Part shown: one piece after another, positions 17,942-27,047 of the stretch
Layout of the letters: each line of letters begins with the position of its first letter
Position numbering within the stretch: the first letter of the stretch is position 1
Assembly (NCBI RefSeq): GCF_025717675.1
Contig: NZ_JAJIRT010000012.1
Coordinates: 109,162 to 173,161 of the forward strand
Reading direction: 5' to 3'
Length of the DNA stretch: 64,000 nt
Origin: Paucibacter sp. DJ2R-2
Lineage (GTDB): Bacteria > Pseudomonadota > Gammaproteobacteria > Burkholderiales > Burkholderiaceae_C
Position numbers and translations under genes: made by a program
The notes under the pieces: model-generated
What the model saw: the letters and a program-made list of their open reading frames with translations, nothing else
What the model was told of the DNA's origin: nothing
Database searches by the model: none

Positions 17942-18979
17942 TCAGAAGTCCAGCAGCACGGCACCCCAGGTGAAACCGCCACCCACGCCTTCCAGCATCA
18001 CAGTGTCACCGGCCTTGACGCGGCCGTCGCGCACCGCCACATCCAGCGCCAGCGGGATGGAGGCGGCCGAGGTGTTGCCATGCTGATCCACCGTGACCAC
18101 CACCTTGTCCAGCGGCAGCTTCAGCTTCTTGGCCGTGCCTTGCATGATGCGGATATTGGCTTGGTGGGGAATCAGCCAATCAATGTCTTCTTCGCTGCGG
18201 CCGGCTTTTTCCAGCACCGAGCGCGCCACCTTTTCCAGCACGCCCACGGCCAGCTTGAACACGGCTTGACCGTCCATCTTCAGCAGCGGGTCGCCACTGA
18301 CCTTGCCGCCCGAGACATGGCCGGGCACGCAGAGAATGCCCGAGTGCTTGCCGTCGGCATGCAGCTCGGTGGCGAGGATGCCAGGCATGTCGCTGGCGCT
18401 CAGCACCACCGCGCCGGCGCCGTCACCAAACAGAACGCAGGTGGTTCGGTCCTTGAAATCAAGAATGCGCGAAAACACTTCCGCGCCCACGACCAAGGCC
18501 TTGCTGGCCGCGCCGGTGCGGATCATCGAGTCGGCCACCGTCAGCGCATAAACGAATCCAGAGCAGACGGCCTGGACGTCGAAGGCCGCGCCGCCGGCAA
18601 TGCCCAATTTGTGCTGCAGCAAGCAGGCCGTGGACGGGAACACCATGTCCGGCGTGGACGTGGCGACGATGATCAGATCGATCTCAGCAGCGGCAATGCC
18701 CGCCGCAGCGATGGCCGCCTGGGCTGCCGGCAAAGCCAAATCGCTGGCCGTCACACCATCGTCCGCGAAATGACGGGCATGGATGCCGGTGCGCTCGACG
18801 ATCCATTCATCCGAAGTTTCGATGCCATCGGCTGCCAGCTGGGCAGCCAGCTCTGCATTGCTCAAACGTCGGGGCGGCAAATAGCTGCCGGTGCCGATGA
18901 TGCGGGCGAAGCGTGCGGCCGATGCCGCAGGCAAAGAAGCAGAAACAGGGGTATTCGTGGCGCTGAGGTTGATGGTCAT
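17942..18979 (-). CDS. fabH: 3-oxoacyl-[acyl-carrier-protein] synthase III
   Basis: KAS III starts fatty acid synthesis by condensing acetyl-CoA with malonyl-ACP. The 345-residue product shows the Cys-His-Asn triad: [19 protein letters not shown] and QHGNTSAAS. It ends [16 protein letters not shown], which is diagnostic. About 20 Ala/Ser-rich residues precede the usual start at [11 protein letters not shown]. The ATG overlaps the plsX stop as ATGA (18976-18979), which supports this longer start and translational coupling. Confidence 0.97.
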   Translation of the reverse strand: MTINLSATNTPVSASLPAASAARFARIIGTGSYLPPRRLSNAELAAQLAADGIETSDEWIVERTGIHARHFADDGVTASDLALPAAQAAIAAAGIAAAEIDLIIVATSTPDMVFPSTACLLQHKLGIAGGAAFDVQAVCSGFVYALTVADSMIRTGAASKALVVGAEVFSRILDFKDRTTCVLFGDGAGAVVLSASDMPGILATELHADGKHSGILCVPGHVSGGKVSGDPLLKMDGQAVFKLAVGVLEKVARSVLEKAGRSEEDIDWLIPHQANIRIMQGTAKKLKLPLDKVVVTVDQHGNTSAASIPLALDVAVRDGRVKAGDTVMLEGVGGGFTWGAVLLDF

Positions 18980-20136
18980 GCAGCTTGGGCGACCGAGGCC
19001 GCCTTGTCTCCTGAGTCGCCAGCTCCGCTGCCCACAACGCCGGCGTCAGGGCCGGGCGCGGCTTGCAGGGTGGCAATGATTCGGTCGTGAACCCGGTCGA
19101 GCAGCCGGTTGCGGGCGGCATCATACGCCCGGTTCAAAGCGGTCTCGAAGGCGAAGGCGTCGGCTGAGCCGTGGCTCTTGAAGACCAGCCCACGCAAACC
19201 CAGCAGGGCTGCGCCATTGAAACGGCGGTGGTCCACCCGGCCCTTGAAGCGCTTGAGGACGGGCATGGCCAGGGCCGCGGCGGCCTTGCTGAGCCAGCTG
19301 CGACCGAACTCCTCGCGGATGATGGTGATGATCATGGTGGCCAGGCCTTCGGCCGTCTTGAGGGCCACATTGCCGACGAAACCGTCGCAAACCACCAGGT
19401 CGACTGTGCCCTTGAAAATGTCATTGCCTTCCACATTGCCGTAGAAGTTCAGCTGACCGGCTGCCGCCGATGCGCGCAGCAACTCACCGGCTCGCTTGAT
19501 GGTCTCGCTGCCCTTGATGACTTCTTCGCCGATATTGAGCAGGCCAACACGGGGCTCAGGCTTGCCGTCCACCGCAGCCACCAGGGCGCTGCCCATCAGG
19601 GCGAACTGCAGCAGGTGCTCGGCCGAGCAATCGACATTGGCACCGAGGTCCAGCATGGTGGTGTAGCCGCCCAGCTGATTGGGCATGACCGAGGCGATGG
19701 CCGGGCGATCAATGCCGTCCAGGGTCTTCAGCAAATAGCGAGACACCGCCATCAGCGCGCCGGTATTGCCGGCCGAGACACAGACGTCGGCCTGCGGCAG
19801 GCCGCCATCGGCTGACTTCAGCTGATTGATGGCCACACGCATGGACGAGTCCTTCTTGCGGCGCAGTGCCACTTCGACGGGGTCATCCATGGCCACCACC
19901 TCACTGGCTGGCACGATGCGGCAACGCGGCCACTGCGCAGCTTCCGCCAGCGCTTCGGGCAAACCGACTAGCAGCAGCTCGGCCTGCGGATGCTTGGCGA
20001 GAAAAGACTGGCAGGCCGGCAAGGTGATCGAGGGGCCATGATCGCCACCCATGCAATCGATGGCCAGGCGCACCACAGCCAGAGGCTGGGCTGGCGGCGA
20101 AGGCTGAGTGGGCAGACGGGAATCGACAGAAGACAT
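18976..20136 (-). CDS. plsX: Phosphate acyltransferase PlsX
   Basis: PlsX makes acyl-phosphate from acyl-ACP, feeding PlsY in phospholipid synthesis. The 386-residue product has [10 protein letters not shown] near residue 27, [10 protein letters not shown], a [17 protein letters not shown] segment and [13 protein letters not shown]. The ATG at 20134-20136 (MSSVDSRL) is preferred to the frame start at 20208. The Pro/Gln N-terminus and a C-terminal Gly/Asp tail ([17 protein letters not shown]) are low-complexity additions. It overlaps fabH by four bases. Confidence 0.96.
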   Translation of the reverse strand: MSSVDSRLPTQPSPPAQPLAVVRLAIDCMGGDHGPSITLPACQSFLAKHPQAELLLVGLPEALAEAAQWPRCRIVPASEVVAMDDPVEVALRRKKDSSMRVAINQLKSADGGLPQADVCVSAGNTGALMAVSRYLLKTLDGIDRPAIASVMPNQLGGYTTMLDLGANVDCSAEHLLQFALMGSALVAAVDGKPEPRVGLLNIGEEVIKGSETIKRAGELLRASAAAGQLNFYGNVEGNDIFKGTVDLVVCDGFVGNVALKTAEGLATMIITIIREEFGRSWLSKAAAALAMPVLKRFKGRVDHRRFNGAALLGLRGLVFKSHGSADAFAFETALNRAYDAARNRLLDRVHDRIIATLQAAPGPDAGVVGSGAGDSGDKAASVAQAA

Positions 20137-20304
20137 CACAGCAACCCAGGTGAAGGCCGGACAAGCGAACTCAGCCTGACAGGAAAACTCAGGCCCGGCG
20201 GCGCGCACGCGCCCGCCCAGCCGAGTGGATCAAGCCAATATGTCAGGCCATGCGGCACCGAGCGGTCGACAAACACGCCAAACAACAAGGCACGCAGAAA
20301 ACAC

Positions 20305-20338
20305 AAAAACCCGGCACTGCAACAAAGCACAGGCCGGG
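20305..20338 (-). terminator. Leftward intrinsic terminator between rpmF and plsX
   Basis: Read leftward, CCCGGC (20338-20333) pairs with GCCGGG (20315-20310) and is followed by TTTTT (20309-20305). It lies about 70 bases after the rpmF stop and would separate high rpmF expression from the plsX-fab genes, at least in part. Confidence 0.65.
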
Positions 20339-20406
20339 AATTCGTGATCACAGCAGATCGTTGGATCAACGCGCCACCCAAAGGCTGGCGCGCCAGTCGG
20401 GGTCGA

Positions 20407-20589
20407 TCAGGCGTCAGCCTTGGTCTTCAGGACCTTGCGGCCGCGGTAGAAACCGGTGGGGCTGATGTGGTGACGCAGATGCACTTCGCCGGTGGTCGGC
20501 TCAATGGCAGTACCCGGGGTAACCAGGGCATTGTGCGAACGGTGCATGCCACGCTTGGAAGGCGACTTCTTGTTTTGCTGAACGGCCAT
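20407..20589 (-). CDS. rpmF: 50S ribosomal protein L32
   Basis: The 60-residue basic protein begins [19 protein letters not shown] and contains [12 protein letters not shown], the standard L32 sequence of betaproteobacteria. A TAGGAGAA ribosome binding site precedes the ATG. It lies between yceD and plsX, the conserved yceD-rpmF-plsX-fab order. Confidence 0.98.
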   Translation of the reverse strand: MAVQQNKKSPSKRGMHRSHNALVTPGTAIEPTTGEVHLRHHISPTGFYRGRKVLKTKADA

Positions 20590-20886
20590 GAAATTCTCCT
20601 AAGGCTCCGGTGATTGAGGCGCTGTGGCCTGGAAACGAGTTGAACCGAAGCGATCAACCCACGCAGACCTGCGACCTGCACACCCCGGGCGCCGCGATTG
20701 CTGTGTACACAAGCGTCGCGAGCATCAAGCGCACCATGCGCGAGCGGTTTGCAAGCACGTTGACCAGCACTATGGACTGGCTCGCACTCACGGCACGCTA
20801 CTTTGATTCTCGGACCGGGGAAAGCCCGCGATTGTAGCACCGATGAAGAAGACACTCAATCCGCTTTCAGCAAGCGAGGCCCCAAA

Positions 20887-21447
20887 TCACTTCTTCTTGA
20901 GTGCCGCCAGCGCCGCGAAGGGGTTGGGACGCTCGGATGCAGCGGCCTCCTCATCGCTCAGTTCGGCCACATCGGCAGGCACATGCAAGGGCTGCGGGCA
21001 TTGCTCATGCCGCGGCACCAAGGGCAGAGACAAGAGCAACTCGTCCTCGACCAATTCCTGCACATCGAGGCTGCGCGTCAAGGCCAAGACCTCTTCCTCG
21101 CTGTCGATATCGAGCTCGGCGGCTTCCTTTTCGTCGCGCACAAAGCGATAAGAACGCGCCAAGCTCATGGCCTCGCGCACCGGCTGCAGGCAACGTTGGC
21201 AAGTCAGACTGATCTCGGCGGAGGCTTCGAGGTGAAGCCAGGTTTGAGGTGTCGACCCACTCTCTTCACGCCGCTCACCCTGAAGCGACCATTGCACAGC
21301 CGGCCAGCTGCCGACCGGCGTTTCCGGGGCCGCCGACTCGGCCAAGCGGCTCAGCTGCGCAGCCGGCCACTCCCCTTGCAGAAGGCCCGCGTCGCGAGCA
21401 AAGGCCGGGACGTCCAGTTTTCGAGAATCAAATTCATGCGCTTTCAT
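20887..21447 (-). CDS. yceD: YceD/DUF177 family protein
   Basis: The 186-residue product has the DUF177 core: an N-terminal strand-rich part, LTCQRCLQPVREAM with the CxxC pair near residue 93, and an acidic C-terminal segment (LDVQELVEDELLLSLPLVPRH). It ends RPNPFAALAALKKK, typical of YceD. The family is linked to 23S rRNA and ribosome assembly and is usually co-transcribed with rpmF. Here 297 bases, with no recognisable gene, lie between them, more than usual. The start at 21445-21447 (MKAHEFDSRK) fits the family. Confidence 0.93.
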   Translation of the reverse strand: MKAHEFDSRKLDVPAFARDAGLLQGEWPAAQLSRLAESAAPETPVGSWPAVQWSLQGERREESGSTPQTWLHLEASAEISLTCQRCLQPVREAMSLARSYRFVRDEKEAAELDIDSEEEVLALTRSLDVQELVEDELLLSLPLVPRHEQCPQPLHVPADVAELSDEEAAASERPNPFAALAALKKK

Positions 21448-21526
21448 GCCCGCAAGTGTACGAGCCGAGCTGCACACCGACCGACCCTAGCCCCGCCAGT
21501 GACACGCAGGGTGCGAAAATCCAACC

Positions 21527-22165
21527 ATGCACACAAGCCCCCCCGCCCTCACACCACCCCGCCAACTGATTCTGGCTTCCACGTCGCGCTACCGTCGCGA
21601 ACTGCTGGAGCGCTTGCGCCTGCCCTTCGAGCAGCAGTCGCCCGAGGTCGATGAAACCCCCCTGCCCGGCGAAGCCCCGGCGGCCTTAGCAACCCGCCTG
21701 TCCCTGGCCAAGGCCCAGGCGGTGGCGAGCCTGCACCCGCAAGCGATCGTGATCGGCTCGGACCAAGTGGCCGACCTGAACGGCGAGTCGATCGGCAAGC
21801 CCGGTACCCATGAGCGCGCTTGTGAACAGCTGCGACGCATGAGCGGGCACCGCATCGTGTTTCAAACCGGCGTGGCGGTCGTCTGCGAAGCCACCGGATT
21901 CAGCCAGCAAGACCTGGCCCCCGTGCATGTGGTGTTTCGCGATCTCAATGAAACCGAGATCGAAAGTTACCTGCGCGCCGAGCAACCCTATGACTGCGCA
22001 GGCAGCGCCAAATCGGAAGGCCTGGGCATCAGCCTGCTTGCCGCCATCGAATCGGATGACCCCACTGCCCTGATCGGCCTACCCCTGATTCGCACCAGCC
22101 AGCTGCTGCGCGCGGCCGGCCTGGACCCTTTGCAAGCTCTGGCCGCCGCGGGAGTGAAGGCATGA
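21527..22165 (+). CDS. Maf-type nucleotide pyrophosphatase (YceF group)
   Basis: The 212-residue protein hydrolyses non-canonical nucleoside triphosphates; the YceF group prefers m7GTP. The Maf signature LILASTSRYRRELLERL is at residues 14-30, VDETP near 44, SDQVA near 83 (the YceF form) and a GKPG loop near 95, with the late segment CAGSAKSEGLG. It diverges from yceD, 79 bases away, and overlaps the next gene by four bases (ATGA). Confidence 0.93.
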   Translation: MHTSPPALTPPRQLILASTSRYRRELLERLRLPFEQQSPEVDETPLPGEAPAALATRLSLAKAQAVASLHPQAIVIGSDQVADLNGESIGKPGTHERACEQLRRMSGHRIVFQTGVAVVCEATGFSQQDLAPVHVVFRDLNETEIESYLRAEQPYDCAGSAKSEGLGISLLAAIESDDPTALIGLPLIRTSQLLRAAGLDPLQALAAAGVKA

Positions 22166-22929
22166 AAAAAGGTCGCCTCTATCTGGTCCCCAACACCTTG
22201 GACTTCGGCGTCGAGGGTGCAGCCGTGGCACTGCAGGAAGTCTTGCCGCAGCATGTGATCGAAACTGCCGCTCGCCTGGGTTTCTGGGCCGCAGAAAGCG
22301 CCAAGACCACCCGAGCCTTTCTAAAGCGAGTTGATGAAGTGGTGCCGCTCGCCCAAGCACTGCAAAGCCTGGAGATCAAGGAGCTACCGCGCCCACCCAA
22401 GGGCCGTGGCGGCGACCTGGTCAACCAGAACCAGGCCTGGCAAGCCTTGTTGGCCCCGGCCCTGGCCGGCCACGATATGGGCTTGATTTCCGAGGCTGGC
22501 CTGCCGGCCGTGGCCGACCCGGGCGCCTTGCTTGTCGCCGCAGCCCACGATGCCGATATCGAGGTGCTGCCACTGAGCGGCCCCAGCGCCTTGCTGATGG
22601 CTTTGTCGGCCAGCGGCCTAAACGGTCAGAGTTTTGCCTTTGTCGGCTACCTGCCCGTGGAAGCCCCCGCCCGCGCCATCCGCATCAAGGAACTGGAGAG
22701 CCTTTCCGCGCGTCAACAGCAAACCCAGCTGATGATCGAGACGCCGTATCGCAACACTGCGCTGCTGCAGGCCCTGCTGCTCAATCTGCGCCCGCAAACA
22801 CGCTTGTCCATCAGCTGCGGGCTGAGCCTGGCACAAGGATGGACGCGCAGCGCCACAGTCGCAGACTGGCGCAGCTCGGGCGAAAGCATGCCCGACAAGG
22901 TGCCTGCCGTATTTGCCCTGCTCGCCTGA
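22162..22929 (+). CDS. RsmI-like SAM-dependent methyltransferase
   Basis: The 255-residue protein is of the tetrapyrrole methylase/RsmI superfamily. It has the N-terminal RLYLVPNTLDFG, then MGLISEAGLPAVADPGALLVAAAH (the characteristic SEAG.P...DPG loop) near residue 107 and LSGPSALLMALSASG. RsmI proper starts with a LYVVATPIGN sequence; this one has LVPNTLD, matching a paralogous group found next to maf in Burkholderiales. The substrate is not known. It is co-translated with maf. Confidence 0.85.
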   Translation: MKKGRLYLVPNTLDFGVEGAAVALQEVLPQHVIETAARLGFWAAESAKTTRAFLKRVDEVVPLAQALQSLEIKELPRPPKGRGGDLVNQNQAWQALLAPALAGHDMGLISEAGLPAVADPGALLVAAAHDADIEVLPLSGPSALLMALSASGLNGQSFAFVGYLPVEAPARAIRIKELESLSARQQQTQLMIETPYRNTALLQALLLNLRPQTRLSISCGLSLAQGWTRSATVADWRSSGESMPDKVPAVFALLA

Positions 22930-22940
22930 ACCGCCCATGA

Positions 22941-22978
22941 AAAACGCCGCCGAAGCATGCCTACATGCTTCGGCGGCG
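22941..22978 (-). terminator. Strong terminator after the RhlE helicase gene
   Basis: A 15-bp perfect stem (22945-22959 with 22964-22978) and a 4-base loop are followed, read leftward, by TTTT (22944-22941). It lies 15 bases past the helicase stop and also just after the methyltransferase on the other strand, so it can serve as a two-sided barrier. Confidence 0.85.
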
Positions 22979-22993
22979 CAGTCCTAGTGCCGA

Positions 22994-24514
22994 TCAGGAT
23001 TCGATCGATTCGGCCGGAGCCTTGGCGCCGAACAAAGCCGCCACCCGCTTCTTGGGCTTGATATTGCTGGACAAGGCACGCGGCATTGCCGGTGTGCCCT
23101 TATCCCAGGCCGGCGGCTCATCTCGGCTGCTGGCCTCATAAGGCTTGTCAAAAAATGCATCGCGTGCCGGCGCCGGCGGACGATAGGCCGGCCGCGGCGC
23201 GGCCACAGACGCAGCGGCCTCGGCTTGCGGCTCGAACTCGCGGCGCGGGCGAGCCGGGCGCTCAGCACGCTCCCCACGTTCACCTTGACGATCCGAACGC
23301 GGACCACGCTCATCTTGAAGCTCGAAGGCTTGCAGGTCCAAGGTGCGCTTGAGCAGCTTCTCGATATCACCCACCAGACGCGCATCTGACCGGGTCACCA
23401 GGGTCACGGCGACACCCGAAGCACCCGCCCGACCGGTACGGCCGATGCGGTGAACATAGTCCTCGGCATTAAAGGGCACGTCAAAATTGAATACGGCCGG
23501 CAAATCGGCGATGTCCAAGCCGCGCGCAGCCACATCGGTGGCCACCAGCAGATCCACTTCACCACGCTTGAAGGCTTCGAGCGACTTCAGACGTTCATCC
23601 TGCGATTTGTCGCCATGCAGCGCCGCCGTGCGAAGGCCATCACGCTCGAAAGAACGCGCCAGACGCGCCGCGCCGAGCTTGGAGTTGACGAACACAATGG
23701 CTTGGCCGATCTCGCGCTGCTTGAGCACCTGCCGCACCACGGCACGCTTGTCGTCATCGGTCACGCTGTAGAACAGCTGCTCCACATTGGTGGCCGTGGC
23801 ATTGGGGCGCGCAACCTCGACCAGCACGGGCTCTTGCAAGTAGCTTTGCGACAGGCGCTTGATCTCCGGAGAGAACGTGGCGGAGAACAACAAGGTCTGA
23901 CGGGTCTTGGGCAGGTAGCTGAGAATGCGCTGCAGATCGGGCAGAAAGCCAATGTCCAGCATGCGGTCGGCCTCATCGAGAACCACGTACTCAACCTGGT
24001 TCAAGACGCAATTCTTGGCTTCGATGTGATCGAGCAAGCGCCCGGGCGTGGCAATCAACACTTCCACGCCGCCCTTGAGCACCAGGGTCTGCGGCTTCAT
24101 GTCGATGCCGCCGAACACGCAGGTCACACGCAGATTGGTGTGTTTGGCATAGGCCTTGATGTTGTTGGCGACCTGGTCGGCCAGCTCTCGCGTGGGCGCC
24201 AGCACCAGCGCACGTACCGGGTGTCGAGCCGGCGAAGCGCTCGCGTTCTCGTGCTTGAGCATGCGCTGCAGCAGAGGGATGGAAAAAGCAGCGGTCTTGC
24301 CTGTACCCGTCTGGGCGGCCCCCATCACATCGCGACCATCCAGCACGATCGGGATCGCTTTGGCCTGAATGGGCGTCATCAAGGCATAGCCTGAATCCGC
24401 CACAGCACGCAAGAGCTTGGCGTCGAGCGGCAGCGTGTCGAAGCGAGCAGGCGTGGGATCAGGGATGGCGGTTTCGATGATTTGGGGTTCGGTCATTCCC
24501 CGATTATCCGACAT
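22994..24514 (-). CDS. rhlE: DEAD-box RNA helicase, RhlE type
   Basis: The 506-residue ATP-dependent RNA helicase has the full motif set: a Q motif at TPIQAKAIP, AQTGTGKT, PTRELADQ, TPGRLLD, DEAD in VVLDEADRML, SAT in LFSATF, and the C-terminal HRIGRTGRAG. The last 120 residues are a disordered Arg/Glu/Pro-rich tail ending in a basic segment (IKPKKRVAALFG), common in RhlE paralogs that act on ribosomes or with RNase E. A second Met six codons in (MTEPQ) is an alternative start. It follows the wecA-like gene by 9 bases and may be co-transcribed with it. Confidence 0.94.
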   Translation of the reverse strand: MSDNRGMTEPQIIETAIPDPTPARFDTLPLDAKLLRAVADSGYALMTPIQAKAIPIVLDGRDVMGAAQTGTGKTAAFSIPLLQRMLKHENASASPARHPVRALVLAPTRELADQVANNIKAYAKHTNLRVTCVFGGIDMKPQTLVLKGGVEVLIATPGRLLDHIEAKNCVLNQVEYVVLDEADRMLDIGFLPDLQRILSYLPKTRQTLLFSATFSPEIKRLSQSYLQEPVLVEVARPNATATNVEQLFYSVTDDDKRAVVRQVLKQREIGQAIVFVNSKLGAARLARSFERDGLRTAALHGDKSQDERLKSLEAFKRGEVDLLVATDVAARGLDIADLPAVFNFDVPFNAEDYVHRIGRTGRAGASGVAVTLVTRSDARLVGDIEKLLKRTLDLQAFELQDERGPRSDRQGERGERAERPARPRREFEPQAEAAASVAAPRPAYRPPAPARDAFFDKPYEASSRDEPPAWDKGTPAMPRALSSNIKPKKRVAALFGAKAPAESIES

Positions 24515-24523
24515 CCGAGCGCA

Positions 24524-25663
24524 TTACTCGGATTTACCGCCCGTTCGCTGCGGCGAGCGTCCCATCACGTCCCCTTTGAACACCAGCCACTTGGGCGTAC
24601 GGAAACGGACGATGCGCCAGTAAAGAGCCACATAGGTCACGCCGAAAACCAGCATGCATGCAGCCAGCATCAAGGTGGAATCCCAGAACAACAGCGCCGG
24701 CACCAAGGACGAAACGCACAACATCCACAGATAAGGCGCCGTCATGGAATTGCGGCGCGTCATCGCGCGCGCATCCCGGGCTCCAACGGCCCAGCGCATC
24801 AGGCGGCGATAGATCAGCGAATGCAAATGGATGCCGTCTGGCAGTCCCGGCGGCGTGGCCCGGATGAAGCGGCGTCGGTAAATGGAGAACACCGTCTCAA
24901 AGACCGGGTAGACGCAGACCATCAAAGGAAACAAAGGGGAAACCTGGCTGTGCCGTGCAATCAGCAGTATGCCCACCTCGGCCAGCAAAAAGCCCATGAA
25001 ATAAGCGCCACCATCCCCGAGAAAAATCAGGCCCGCCGGAAAATTCCAAACAAAGAAGCCCAGAACAGCCCCGATGCCCGCCAAGGCCCACAAAGCCAAC
25101 TCAGGGTCTCCAACTTGGTAAGCCACATAGGCAAATGTCAACAGCATCAAGCTGACGCACATCGACGACAGCCCATTGAAACCATCGATGATGTTGATGG
25201 CATTGGCCACGCCGGCCACGGTGAAAACCGTAGCCACCAGCGCGCCGAGGGTGCTGCTGACGATCCAGTCAAGGCCCGGCACATCGGTATGGCTGATGCG
25301 GGCTTCCAAAAGCCAAAAGGCCAAGCCCGCAGACACAGCCGTCGCGAGCAAACGCTTGGCCGGCGACACACTCTTGGTGATGTCTTCAATCAAACCCGCC
25401 GCGAAAGCGGGCAAGCCACAAAGCAGCAAGAGAAGCCCCAGGCGCGCATCCGATTCACTGCCCACCTTCCAGGTCAACAGTGCCAGGACAGCCATGCCCA
25501 AAAAGATGCCAACACCACCAATACGCGGCACCGGTCTTGCGTGAAATTTCTGGGGGCCACTCAAGTCCGTATCGGCTGAGAAGTGCCCATGCGTACGGGC
25601 CGATCGAATGACCAAGAGCGTAATCAGGCAGGAGATGAAAAATGGGACGAAAAGATGAGCCAT
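24524..25663 (-). CDS. WecA-type undecaprenyl-phosphate N-acetylhexosamine-1-phosphate transferase
   Basis: The 379-residue integral membrane enzyme of the MraY/WecA family transfers an amino-sugar-1-phosphate to undecaprenyl phosphate, starting O-antigen or exopolysaccharide repeats. It shows the early KFHARPVPRIGG, the catalytic Asp stretch NAINIIDGFNGL, FLGDGGAYFMGFLL, and the cytosolic loop with PDGIHLHSLIYRR, plus about ten hydrophobic segments. The ATG at 25661-25663 is chosen over the frame start at 25783, which would enter IS DNA. No initiating transferase lies inside the glycan locus across the IS cluster, so this gene may supply that step. Confidence 0.9.
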   Translation of the reverse strand: MAHLFVPFFISCLITLLVIRSARTHGHFSADTDLSGPQKFHARPVPRIGGVGIFLGMAVLALLTWKVGSESDARLGLLLLLCGLPAFAAGLIEDITKSVSPAKRLLATAVSAGLAFWLLEARISHTDVPGLDWIVSSTLGALVATVFTVAGVANAINIIDGFNGLSSMCVSLMLLTFAYVAYQVGDPELALWALAGIGAVLGFFVWNFPAGLIFLGDGGAYFMGFLLAEVGILLIARHSQVSPLFPLMVCVYPVFETVFSIYRRRFIRATPPGLPDGIHLHSLIYRRLMRWAVGARDARAMTRRNSMTAPYLWMLCVSSLVPALLFWDSTLMLAACMLVFGVTYVALYWRIVRFRTPKWLVFKGDVMGRSPQRTGGKSE

Positions 25664-25708
25664 GCGCAGGAGTGTAGCCAGTGCCACAAGGGGCTCAGCG
25701 CCAGGGAT

Positions 25709-25818
25709 TGAATCGCCAAGGTTTTTGAGGCGGCGCCAACTCTTGAGAAGACAGAGCCATGAACAAATCGAACAAGCTCTCAACTGAGGCGCGTGAGCGA
25801 ACTGTGAGGATAGTGGGC
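25709..25818 (+). pseudogene. 5' stump of an IS3-type element (orfA start only)
   Basis: An ATG at 25759 opens 20 codons reading MNKSNKLSTEARERTVRIV, the usual start of an IS3-group orfA. The frame is cut at 25818, exactly where the next element's inverted repeat begins. Upstream, TGAATCGCC at 25709 begins a sequence resembling the left end of such elements. The rest of this element is not in the window. Confidence 0.7.
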
Positions 25819-25840
25819 TGCTGCCGGTTTCATGGACACC
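25819..25840 (+). repeat. Left terminal inverted repeat of the IS3-family element
   Basis: It begins TGCTGCCGG and ends GGACACC. It pairs with the right end except at two positions. Confidence 0.85.
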
Positions 25841-25919
25841 TTGTTAAGGTGTGAAGTGAAATCGGAGGTTGGTTATGGGGACATGAAGGCAATTCAGCCG
25901 GGAGTTCAAAGTTGAGGCG

Positions 25920-26168
25920 GTGAAGCTGGTCAAAGAGCGCGGCGTGTCGATCACGCAGGCAGCGCGGGACTTGGACATTCACCCGACGATGCTGCGGACT
26001 TGGATACGCGAGGTGGCGGCCGATCCGCAGCAGGCATTCCCAGGTAAAGGCGTGATGAAGCCTGAGCAGGCCGAGATTGAGCGGCTGAAGAAGGAAGTGG
26101 CCAAGCTCAAGATGGAGCGCGACATCCTGAAAAAAGCCGCGGCCTACTTTGCCAAGGACTCACTGTGA
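25920..26168 (+). CDS. IS3-family transposase OrfA, 5' end damaged
   Basis: OrfA is the DNA-binding subunit: a helix-turn-helix (SITQAARDLDIHPTMLRTWI) and a C-terminal leucine-zipper-like coil (IERLKKEVAKLKMERDILKKA). The frame continues upstream of the GTG at 25920 as RQFSREFKVEA, conserved in such proteins, but hits TGA at 25884-25886. An ATG at 25883 is in another frame. A one-base deletion near 25888 would restore MKxQFSREFKVEA. The product is therefore either made from a late GTG without helix 1, or not made. Confidence 0.75.
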   Translation: MKLVKERGVSITQAARDLDIHPTMLRTWIREVAADPQQAFPGKGVMKPEQAEIERLKKEVAKLKMERDILKKAAAYFAKDSL

Positions 26169-27022
26169 AGTTCGAGTTCGTGGCGAAGCACCGAGGGGTC
26201 TGGCCGGCGGTGGTGATTTGCGGGGCGCTCGGTGTCTCGCGCAGCGGCTTTTATGCCTGGCTGAACAGGCCGCGAAGCCAACGCAGCCTGACCCATGAGA
26301 GCATCGGCAAGCAGGTCAAGCAGAGCTTTCTGGACAGTGACCGCACCTACGGCGCTCGCCGGGTCTGGCGCGACGTGCTGGCCAGTGGCGTGGACTGTGG
26401 GCTGCACCTGATCGAGAAGCTCATGCAGCAGCAAGCGCTGCGTGCAAGGCCCAGGCGGCGCGGCCTACCCAAGGATGACAGCCAACGAAGCGATGCCGCG
26501 AGCAATGTGTTGGATCGACAATTCAAGGCCGAGGGGCCGAATCAGAAGTGGGTGGCGGACTTCACCTACATCTGGACGGCCGAAGGCTGGCTGTACGTGG
26601 CGGTGGTGCTGGACCTGTTCTCACGCCGCGCAGTGGGCTGGTCGATGCTGGCCAGCATGACATCACAGCTGGTGGCGGATGCGCTGATGATGGCTGTTTG
26701 GCGTCGCGGCAAACCGCTGACACTTTTGCATCATTCGGATCAGGGCAGTCAATACACCAGCGGCCACTTCCAGCAACTGCTCAAGGACCATGGCATCACC
26801 TGCAGCATGAGTCGCGCAGGCGAGGTATGGGACAACTCAGCGATGGAGAGCTTCTTCAGCTCAATGAAGACCGAACGTATTGCACGCAAGGTCTACAGAA
26901 CGCGAGACGAGACAAGGGCTGAAGTGCTCTACTACATCGAGCGGTTCTACAACCCGACTCGGCGTCATTCAACTATCGGCTATGTCAGCCCGGTACAGTT
27001 CGAGCAAGCTAATCGAGCTTAG
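26165..27022 (+). CDS. IS3-family transposase OrfB (DDE integrase)
   Basis: The 285-residue catalytic subunit has an N-terminal HTH_21-type segment (GVSRSGFYAWLNRP, YGARRVWRDV) and an rve integrase core with Asp132 (WVADFTYI), Asp192 (HHSDQGSQYTS) and Glu228 (NSAMESFFSSMK). The last two are 36 residues apart, giving the standard D-D-(35)-E spacing. The start is GTG, overlapping the OrfA stop as GTGA. The frame is intact to a TAG at 27020-27022, four bases before the right inverted repeat. Confidence 0.93.
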   Translation: MKFEFVAKHRGVWPAVVICGALGVSRSGFYAWLNRPRSQRSLTHESIGKQVKQSFLDSDRTYGARRVWRDVLASGVDCGLHLIEKLMQQQALRARPRRRGLPKDDSQRSDAASNVLDRQFKAEGPNQKWVADFTYIWTAEGWLYVAVVLDLFSRRAVGWSMLASMTSQLVADALMMAVWRRGKPLTLLHHSDQGSQYTSGHFQQLLKDHGITCSMSRAGEVWDNSAMESFFSSMKTERIARKVYRTRDETRAEVLYYIERFYNPTRRHSTIGYVSPVQFEQANRA

Positions 27023-27025
27023 GTC

Positions 27026-27047
27026 GGTGTCCATGGAATCGGCAGCA
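27026..27047 (-). repeat. Right terminal inverted repeat of the IS3-family element
   Basis: Read leftward it begins TGCTGCCGA and ends GGACACC, matching the left repeat at 20 of 22 positions. Confidence 0.85.

Larger units (their letters stand above)
25819..27047 (+). mobile_element. IS3-family insertion sequence, about 1.23 kb
   Basis: The element is bounded by 22-base inverted repeats that begin TG and end CA, with 20 of 22 matches (25819-25840 and 27026-27047). Inside are orfA and orfB in the usual IS3 overlap. The flanking trinucleotides (GGC left, TCC right) do not match, so no target duplication is visible. Both flanks are fragments of other insertion sequences, which points to recombination or deletion at this element after insertion. 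Confidence 0.9.

Noticed and set aside
17903..19090. 395-codon plus-strand frame
   Set aside because: Antisense to fabH.
24482..25579. 365-codon plus-strand frame rich in Gln and His
   Set aside because: Antisense to the WecA-type gene, which has clear family motifs.
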